Assembly: GCA_014905825.1 (NCBI GenBank)
Contig: JACGCN010000013.1
Location: forward strand, 372,001 to 436,000
DNA from: Lyophyllum atratum
Taxonomy: Eukaryota; Basidiomycota; Agaricomycetes; Agaricales; Lyophyllaceae
Direction: 5' to 3'
Length of the DNA stretch: 64,000 nucleotides
The position numbers and the translations under genes were made by a program. Positions 57,282 to 64,000 of this stretch are shown here, piece by piece. Under the pieces are notes generated by a model. It was not told the origin of the DNA. It saw only the letters and a list, made by a program, of their open reading frames with translations, and did no database searches. The number at the start of each line of letters is the position of its first letter. Position 1 is the stretch's first letter.

Positions 57282-57508
57282 TGTAGCGCGACGTGACAAC
57301 CTGTGACGCTGGGCGGCACGTCTTACTATTCTACCTTACCATACGGTTACAATCTTTATCCTAACAGATTAGACACCGGACTCGTATATAAAGGACAAGT
57401 CTCCGTTACTGTAGCCAGTTTTGCAATACAGAGAACTTACACCTGTTCCCTCTGCGAGACTACCTCTTGTGCCGTGACGGTTCCCTATCCGGTTACCCTC
57501 CCGCCACA
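57282..57508 (+). repeat. 3' LTR of the Ty3/gypsy element
   Basis: Identical to the 5' LTR except for one base near its end. It is followed by the target duplication ATAAC and, 145 bp on, by the start codon of the next gene, so its promoter could read into that gene. Confidence 0.93.
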
Positions 57509-57657
57509 ATAACAATCCGGACATCAGATCCATCACAAACACGTCAACCTACTTATATAGCCTTAAGGCCTCACGGTCTTACATACTGCATCTCACATTC
57601 AATACAGCAACCATAACTCCGACATCCCTATCCAACATTCACAATGTTCCCCGTGCA

Positions 57658-58620
57658 ATGACCTCTTCCATCTCTAGTCAATCCCATTCAAGTTGGTACG
57701 ACGGGACGAATCTTACCATCCCCGAATACCTCCGCTCGGCCGCCCTCAACCCTCCTACACGCGTCCCACTCACCCCTGAGCAACTCAAATCCTATGTCCG
57801 CAAGTACGTCCACTACGTGCAGCTTGCAGAGGAACAGGACGAGGCTATGCGGGGTGATCCTGCCCAGATTCCTGTGGCCTACGCCCAAGCCATGGAGATA
57901 TTGGCTCGAGAACAGCGGAGTAAGAAATCCATTGCGCTGTGTACCTACGCGGACATCCACGCTACGCTCGACGATTTGGCTGAAAAGTGCAAGAGAACGC
58001 CGAGGACGTTTGTGGAGTGCGTGCAGTACTCGTGTCTTTTTTTCAATGCATACGATTGCTCACCTACCGTCCGCAGCCGTATCTTACTCTCCGCATACGC
58101 GTTGAATTACGTGCTGCTTATGAAGGATCACGTTCTCCGCCATCCTACCAGGGCGAAGGACGATGTCCTTAAAGTCATCAGGATGGCCAACGAACGCCTT
58201 GCTCGGTAAGCTGCTCAAACCAATTTCGATTCGCCTTATTCTTACGACCTTGTTTGTGGCAGTATGGATGTGGACACACGCGGTCAATGGGAGGGTGCCT
58301 CTTTGAATGAGACTCCTCAAACGATCGTGCTCATCCCCCACTCGCGGCGCGGGAACCTCCAGACAGTGACTCCGGATCATATTATTATGTGGCGGGCCAA
58401 CCCCCCACTCCTCGTCGGCATCGGCTTCATGAACAAATCGTCGGACAATCCCTACGAGGCCGAGAACGGTGTGTTTTTCGTTAGAGACTTCCTTACAGGG
58501 GCACGGGGATCTAGCCATTTCGAGGTTCAGTTTGAAAACAGCGGCGAAGATATTTTTCCTTTCTCGCCTGACCAGCTGTTTGAGCTCATTAAGGACGCAG
58601 GCTACGTCCGCGTGCAATGA
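57658..58620 (+). CDS. Unknown two-exon protein, paralogue 1
   Basis: Exons 57658-58205 and 58263-58620 (57-bp intron) give 301 residues. The N-terminal half is mostly helical: LTIPEYLRSAALNPP, SYVRKYVHYVQLAEEQDEAM, YADIHATLDDLAEKCK, RSRILLSAYALNYVLLMKDH. The C-terminal half (RGQWEGASLNETPQTIVLIP, then LLVGIGFMNKSSDNPYE, GVFFVRDF, HFEVQFENSGEDIFPFS) looks like a mixed alpha/beta domain. No known family was recognised, and neither a signal peptide nor a membrane span is visible. A TATATAG at about 57553 may be its TATA box. A close paralogue lies at 61859. Confidence 0.75.
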
Positions 58621-58737
58621 GCTCCTTGAAGAGGTGGTAATCTGACGACCGCCTATCCTCATGTATTAAATTGTTTGTCATCCGAACTGTTTGTCAACCT
58701 GTATTCATACCATCTGTTGCCTTGTAAAGTTAATGTA

Positions 58738-60355
58738 CAGTCGAACTTGCCCTAACCCATACACGTGATAACCCATAGCCTTTAATATCCCATGGACTTT
58801 TGCGGCCACCGACTTGGTTCGCGGGGAATTGCAACCCATAAGCCATAGGTCCCTTATAAGCCATACCCATAGCATTTTTTAGCCAAAACCCATACTTTTT
58901 GTAGTAGTTTGACGCCCCGCAAACTCATTTTCGGCTGGTCCAGAATTGTGTACTGACCGAGAATGAATGAATCCCAGTGAAAAGTCACTTGAGCGGAATT
59001 GAGCGCAAACAAGCCGAAATAGCCCGCCAAAATCGATTCATTTTGGCTCACAAGGGCTCCGTATGGCTCAAGATTTGGGAATTCTATTCTGCCATATCGA
59101 GCGGGATTGAGTGATTCCGAGCTTGCTATCCCATTCATTTTCGCTCGATTGCCATTTGTCGCATTTGTTTCCCTTTCGTTTTGGCTCAATCAAAATTATA
59201 TCTGTTTCTAATACTAGATACAAGTACGCAATTCGGAACGATGCACAACGAAGTCACCCCTCGCGCATTCCTATCCACCCAAGTATATGATACGATAGTG
59301 AGTTAGCATAGAAGCCCCGTCTGCGAGGTTACAAGTATCAGTACGGCTCACGGAAGGGGACAATCACGGACCGCTGACCTGGTTCGAAAACCGTCTTGGA
59401 TGGACCAATGCGATCCTGCCGTGGTCGTTGCCAACGCTTCTAAAAGTCACGTCAATACATACCCAGAATCGTCGTTGGCTATATGCGCACCTGATCACGT
59501 TTCGACTGGCCTTCCCAACTCCCGATTCGGCCACTTCTCCATCAAAACCCGGGCCACGGACGGGTGACCAGCCAGTCCACCGCGGAGAAAGGCTTGCAGC
59601 GTTGCCGACACGGTGGGGAGGGGGCGGGAGCAGGTGTGCTGGTTCTGGGAGCGAGATGGCGGTGGGGAAAGAAGTGGGAAAGTTAAGAGATGCTGACAAT
59701 CACTTGCCTTTATAGAGCGCTTGAAATACCTGCCGCCGGAAAGGGCTCCCTCTGGTCACAGAGTCTTTTGACGCATCTTGGAGATGTGGCTGAGACCAGT
59801 TACCTTTGAGAAAACATAAGTTTGGACATCTTGCCAATGCAAGTTACTTTTGAGTGCAACTTCGCTGACTTGATGATTAAAGTTATCGACATTCATGACA
59901 TCATGCACGCTCCGAATTTATTTTGGGCCAATTTGGCTCGTTTGCCTCCCACTTGGCTTGTTTCGACTCAATTCCGCCCAACCGACTTTTCACTGGGAAT
60001 GAATAGCGGCTTCAGTCAAAGTCCGAAGTTGTTTTTCATGTTCCACACGTCTATCTACGCTAGGGACCAGGAGGGTGTACCAAATTTAAACTCCGACAAA
60101 CTCATCTACCAGGCGGCCCGTCTCGATGCAAGTCATCGATGAGGCGAAAAACATGAAAGATACTCTATTGTTGGATTATTACACTTGTTAGGCACTTTAG
60201 CATGGTATAATCTGGTATAATACAGAGACAGAAATCTTAATATTTTGGGTATTTTCTCGATCTATTTTCAGCTCCCTCTCTACAAGCCCATAGCCTGTCA
60301 TATCCCATAGCCCCGGCGGTCCACGGACGGGTATGGGTTAAGGCAAGTTCGACTG
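58738..60355. mobile_element. 1.6-kb inverted-repeat DNA element, TA target duplication
   Basis: Ends CAGTCGAACTTGCC plus TAACCCATAC and its inverse at 60332-60355 (24 bp, one mismatch), flanked by TA at 58736-58737 and 60356-60357. CAGT ends and TA duplication point to the Tc1/mariner-pogo superfamily. Subterminal regions are also inverted copies (about 58960-59010 against 59965-60015, sharing CCCAGTGAAAAGTC and GCGGAATTGAG), so the unit can fold back. The repeated word CCCATA occurs many times near both ends. No transposase was recognised in any frame; the middle (59.2-59.8 kb) is unidentified cargo. Non-autonomous. Confidence 0.8.
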
Positions 60356-60357
60356 TA

Positions 60358-61858
60358 AAGCCTTCTCGAATCTTGACTGTAGTGTCGGGACAGGGCAGTA
60401 CTGGAGTAGTACTGGCCAGCTTCGCTTAGCCACCAAACAATCAACAATGCCAGAACCAGTTGGCCACTTTCCGCCCTGAACTTTAATCCTTAAAGGGGAT
60501 TGCCGAAAACCAAAAGAATGGTTTGATGACATAAGACACCCAGAAAGGTATGCAGGTGGGCGGGAGGGCGCAAGGAGGGCGCGTCGTCTTCATGCTTTCA
60601 CTGTAGCTATCACAGCACGAAGCCTCAGATTGCGGTCGAAGTGACTTGGTCTGGGCCGATGAACGGCAGGTCCGAGTTCTGTGATTTCATTGCTCAATTC
60701 TGCCTCCCGGATCACCTTTGATTACTGTATACTATTCAGATATTACAGCATATGGGCAGACAACAGTCAACACCTAGGTGGGGAAATATACCGCAAACAT
60801 ACCAGCGAGCAGCACCATTAACGGGCGGAGTGACGTATCACATACCTTATTAATAGCTTCGCATCTACTACTTATCTCTCGTGTTTTAATGACAGCGGTG
60901 TGTATCGTACTGTAAATAATGATATCAGTTAGCTCTGTAAATGGCATGCGCTCGCCCGCCCACCCCTGCCCGCCCTGCCCTAACCGCCCCCGCCTCTCTG
61001 GCGGCAGCGTAATGTTCTGGAGGGCGGCGTGCATGATGGTGATGTTCGCGTGTGTTGCAATTGATGCTCGGCATGTCGAGTGTCGGCACTGCGGTCGGTC
61101 GGTGGGCCGCAGCTCGAGGAGGCTAGTGTTGGAAACAGCAGGACGTGATGAGGGGGACGTTGACGTAGAGCAGTTGGCGGTGATTAGTCGCGATGGGAGC
61201 TGGAATAGGGCTGCGGGAGGGTTAGTGTGGGGCGGGGACAGCGGTGGTGCAGTGCAAGGCCAGAAACGCACCACGACGGCTCCGCCTTTATGGGTCTGCC
61301 CTGTCATTTCTGCAGCCCCCCCTGTGACTCATCTGTCCCATTCCATCACGCGCTGGGGACTTGGCGAGCTCGCCAGCGGCGCGTGGTCTCGGTCCGCGTT
61401 CGGCAGGCGGCGTGAGGCGTGCGGGAGCGGCTCTGGCCGCCAAAACGGTCCAGTTGTGTCCTGAAATCATCATTTGCCGGCTCACATGCCTGTTCAAGGG
61501 GGGAAGGGGGTCATGGCGTGTGTTTGGGCATGAACACTAGGTCAGAAGACAAAGAGAAGACATCAATATGATCTATACAGGAAAAAGAAAAAAGAGCGGG
61601 GTATCCAAGCGGGAGATAGATGCGTGAAGCAGGGAGGGACGGAGATGCGACCTGCTAGGCGCGGCGCGCTCCCGATTAGGTTCAAGGCGCGCCTAGAATC
61701 TGAGATCTGACAGCTTACGTGTTGCGGCAATTCCGGCATTCCCGATTAAGGATTAAAGTTCAGGGCGCAAAGTCAAGAACGGCCAGAACCCTTAAATAGT
61801 TTGTGAACCCTGAATCACTGATCAGAACCCAACCCCTCTGTACAACATTCCCCACGCA
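60358..61858. other. Spacer between the paralogues; inverted repeat, no gene
   Basis: A 28-bp inverted repeat with one mismatch lies at 60466-60493 and 61746-61773 (TTAAGGATTAAAGTTCAGGG), enclosing about 1.25 kb. The GC-rich frames at 60774-61307 (minus) and 60919-61464 (plus) mirror each other and have low-complexity content, so neither is accepted. The last 130 bp are the promoter of paralogue 2. Confidence 0.45.
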
Positions 61859-62904
61859 ATGCCCCCTTCTAGATCTGTCTCAAGTCAATCCCACCGTGCT
61901 GGGTACGATGGCGCAGATCTGACCATCCCTGAGTACGGCCGCTGGGCCGCGGCCAATCGTCCACGACGCGTCCGCTTCACCTCTGAGCAACTCGAGTTCT
62001 ATGTCAGCAAGTACGTCCACTACGTGCAGCTTGCGGAGGCACAAGACGACGCTATGCGGGGTGATCCTGCCCAGATTCCTGCGGCCTACGCCCAAGCCAT
62101 GGAGACATTGGCTCTAGAACAGCAGAGTGAGAAATCCATTGGGCTGTGTACCTACGCGGACATCCACGCTACGCTCGACGATTTGGCTCGGAAGTGCGAG
62201 CGAACGCCGAGGACGTTTGAGGAGTGCGTGCAGTCGTGTCTTTTTTTCCATGCATACGATTGCTCACCTACCGTCCGCAGCCGCATTCTACTCTCCGCAT
62301 ACGCGTTGAATTACGTGCTGCTTATGAAGGATCACGTTCTCCGCCATCCTACTAGGTTTCAGGAGGATGCCCTCAAAGTCATCAGGATGGCTAACGAACG
62401 GCTCGCTAGGTAAGCTGCTCAAATCGCTTTCGATTTGCCTCATGCTTACGATTTCGTTTATGGCAGTTTGGATTTAACCACCCGCGGTCAATGGGAGGAT
62501 GCCTCTTCGGATGAGGCTCAATGGGAGGATGCCTCTCCGGATGAGACTCAATGGAAGGATGCCTCTTCGCATGAGACTCCTCAAACCATCGAGCTCATCC
62601 CCCGCTCTCTGCGCGGGAACCTCCAGCCAGTAACCTCGGATCAGCTTCAGGCGTGGCTGAATAACCTTCCCCTCTTGATCGGTGTCGGCTTCATGGACAA
62701 ATCGTCGGACAGCCTCTACGAGACCAAGAATGGTGTGTTTTTTGTGAAAGACTTCGTTAAATCGGCGCGCGGGGGAGATCATTTCGACGTTCAGTTTGAA
62801 AGCAGTGGCGAGTTGGTGGCGAGGATATCTTTCCTTTCTCGCCGGACGAGCTGTTCGAGATGATTGAGACAGCGGACCACGTCCGTGTGGAAGAAGCTCC
62901 TTAG
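61859..62904 (+). CDS. Unknown two-exon protein, paralogue 2, C-terminally frameshifted
   Basis: Exon 1 (61859-62409) and exon 2 (from 62467; 57-bp intron) match paralogue 1 closely, for example YVHYVQLAEAQDDAMRGDPA and LLSAYALNYVLLMKDHVLRH. Exon 2 begins with three 30-bp coding repeats (62489-62578; QWEDASSDEA, QWEDASPDET, QWKDASSHET) where paralogue 1 has one. At 62813-62823 an 11-bp insertion, apparently a duplication of GTGGCGAG with TTG, shifts the frame so that translation stops at 62863. Without it the frame would follow paralogue 1 (DIFPFSPDELFEMIE) to a stop at 62902. The protein as encoded loses about the last 27 residues of the family and gains 15 unrelated ones. Function unknown. 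Confidence 0.7.
62489..62578 (+). repeat. Three 30-bp coding repeats in paralogue 2
   Basis: Units of 30 bp starting CAATGG(G/A)AGGATGCCTC, each coding ten residues of QW(E/K)DAS(S/P)xE type. Paralogue 1 has a single unit at the same place. Confidence 0.9.
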
Positions 62905-64000
62905 GTCGTATCCTGACGACTGCCTATTCTCTTGTACGAAATCGTTTGTCACCCAAACTGTCTGTCATTATGTTTTCATACCGTCTACTGGCCTGTAAAG
63001 TATATGCAAAATATTTTTTAACATCTTGTGACGCGGCGTGAGCCATGAAGGGCCTTGCCATTATCGGACAGAAACATTTAATTGTCTTCGATTGGGTGAT
63101 GATATAGTGATAGTGAAGGGAGTGGCCAGCTTCGCTTTAGCCGCCACCACAGGTATTTTGTTGAACCAACGAACTTGTCTTCAAACTTTTGCCAGTACAA
63201 GCCATGATGAATCTCCGACGACGCAGTACATCCCCGACTCTCTTACGTCAGTAAGAGGGAGGGTTCTGTGGCAAACGAAACCTCTTCCACCTGCCAAACG
63301 CACTGCCGCGCCGTGGGAACGCTGGGAATGTTCTCGAATGTCCTCGAATGTCTTCCCCTATACCCTGCCCCTATACTACGGACCTCAATGGTCTCGATCC
63401 TCAGATCTCCATTCCCTTGCCCAACACATGATTTCCCATAACCATTCCCCTGCCTCGACACATTTCTCACTCCTGTCATACACGCGTCTCAATCCTAAAT
63501 CGATGGTTCGTCTGTTATATATCACGTCCTTTGAACCATGTTACTCTAGATCTTAGACATAGCCCATAGCCGTTGCAACGGACATCATGAGACGCCGCCG
63601 TTCATCGTCGGACTTGGCCGACATGGTCATAACTCAACCACCAGTACGATACGACCTCGCTGTAATTATCTTCCATTGCAATCTCCAACACGCGCTGGCT
63701 GACTGACTGAGTCTCCCCATAGACCATTCACGCTCGAACACAGCCCTCACAGCCCACGGCGGCCGCAATGTACTCCATATCGACATCAACTGACGTTCCC
63801 AACCTCGACAAACATGGCCCGCATGGCCACCACTGCCCAACGCTAATGTCCTCGCACTGCCCTTTTCCGTGCACACTCACTAATTTCCTCGTCATCAAGC
63901 TCGTCAACACTTTTTTCCACGCACGCCCACAAATCCGCTCATCCTTGACCTCGACGAACACGGCCGACACAGCCACTGTCCTTCCATTGCAATTTTCCAT
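62905..64000. other. Window end, no gene recognised
   Basis: Short frames only (63038-63556 plus, 63728-64000 minus), without family features. The word GGCCAGCTTCGCTT at about 63123 also occurs at about 60413. The last 350 bp contain loosely repeated phrases (CCTCGAC-AACA-GGCC), perhaps decayed tandem repeats or the end of a gene beyond the window. Confidence 0.35.

Larger units (their letters stand above)
45301..57508 (+). mobile_element. Ty3/gypsy LTR retrotransposon with nested copia element
   Basis: Complete borders are visible: 227-bp LTRs starting TGTAGCG and ending CACA, flanked by the 5-bp duplication ATAAC (45296-45300 and 57509-57513). The two LTRs differ at a single base (CCGTCACA against CCGCCACA), so insertion was recent. 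The interior codes, in order, for gag with a zinc knuckle, retropepsin, reverse transcriptase, RNase H and integrase, the Ty3/gypsy order. After subtracting the 2906-bp copia insertion plus its duplicated 5 bp, the element is about 9.3 kb. Two frameshifts and the nested element make this copy non-autonomous. Confidence 0.95.

Noticed and set aside
60774..61464. Opposed frames of 177 and 181 codons
   Set aside because: GC-rich, low-complexity content in both directions, no family features, no paralogue.

Overview
The window looks like nuclear DNA of a mushroom-forming basidiomycete (Agaricomycetes). The evidence is short introns of about 50-60 bp with GT-AG borders in nearly every gene, 7-nt and 23-nt exons, F-box proteins, a basidiomycete-type terpene cyclase, an HMG-box regulator, an Argonaute, an NLR-type N-terminal fragment, an intron-bearing tRNA-Asp, and Ty3, copia and non-LTR retrotransposons. 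There are no operons. I rebuilt the genes by joining reading frames at splice sites whose phases agree, and introns I located are given in window coordinates.

Layout. 0.7-4.3 kb: Argonaute (-). 4.7-6.5 kb: F-box protein (-). 6.5-10 kb: no convincing gene. 10.0-11.3 kb: class I terpene cyclase with altered metal-binding motifs (-). 12.0-13.5 kb: HMG-box factor (+). 15.3-15.7 kb: a MITE with 42-bp inverted repeats and TA duplication. 15.9-17.5 kb: F-box protein (+). 18.6-21.7 kb: two proline/serine-rich proteins, the second with one membrane span (+). 22.1-24.65 kb: short-chain dehydrogenase and a broken P450 (-). 25.2-26.2 kb: Dpb4/POLE3-like histone-fold subunit with a 7-nt exon (+). 26.3 kb: tRNA-Asp (-). 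27.6 kb: small secreted protein (+). 28.1-31.4 kb: HELLS/Irc5-type SNF2 ATPase (-). 32.4 and 33.6-34.0 kb: two convergent Gly/Tyr-rich paralogues. 34.4-35.7 kb: 5'-truncated non-LTR retroelement lying against the 3' end of DPH2 (35.75-38.0 kb, -). 38.6-39.5 kb: 2OG-Fe(II) dioxygenase, probably damaged (-). 41.4 kb: stand-alone NLR-type N-terminal piece (+). 42.1-44.05 kb: second non-LTR copy (-). 44.3-44.9 kb: small two-exon protein resembling the VapD/Cas2 fold (-).

45.3-57.5 kb is one Ty3/gypsy element with 227-bp LTRs that differ at one base, flanked by ATAAC duplications. Its polyprotein has two frameshifts and a nested copia element (51193-54098). A single deletion in the copia element removed its reverse transcriptase, RNase H and the first part of its 3' LTR. 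57.6-62.9 kb holds two paralogous genes of unknown function. The second has a coding 30-bp triplication and an 11-bp frameshifting insertion. A 1.6-kb inverted-repeat element with TA duplication lies directly behind the first.

Functional themes are RNA silencing and chromatin (Argonaute, HELLS-like ATPase), replication (Dpb4), translation (diphthamide synthesis, tRNA-Asp), ubiquitin ligase adaptors, and secondary metabolism (terpene cyclase, SDR, P450 relic). The right half is dominated by recent mobile-element activity. The strongest unexplained items are the VapD/Cas2-like protein, the paralogue pair, the convergent Gly/Tyr-rich pair and the deletion-derived copia element.
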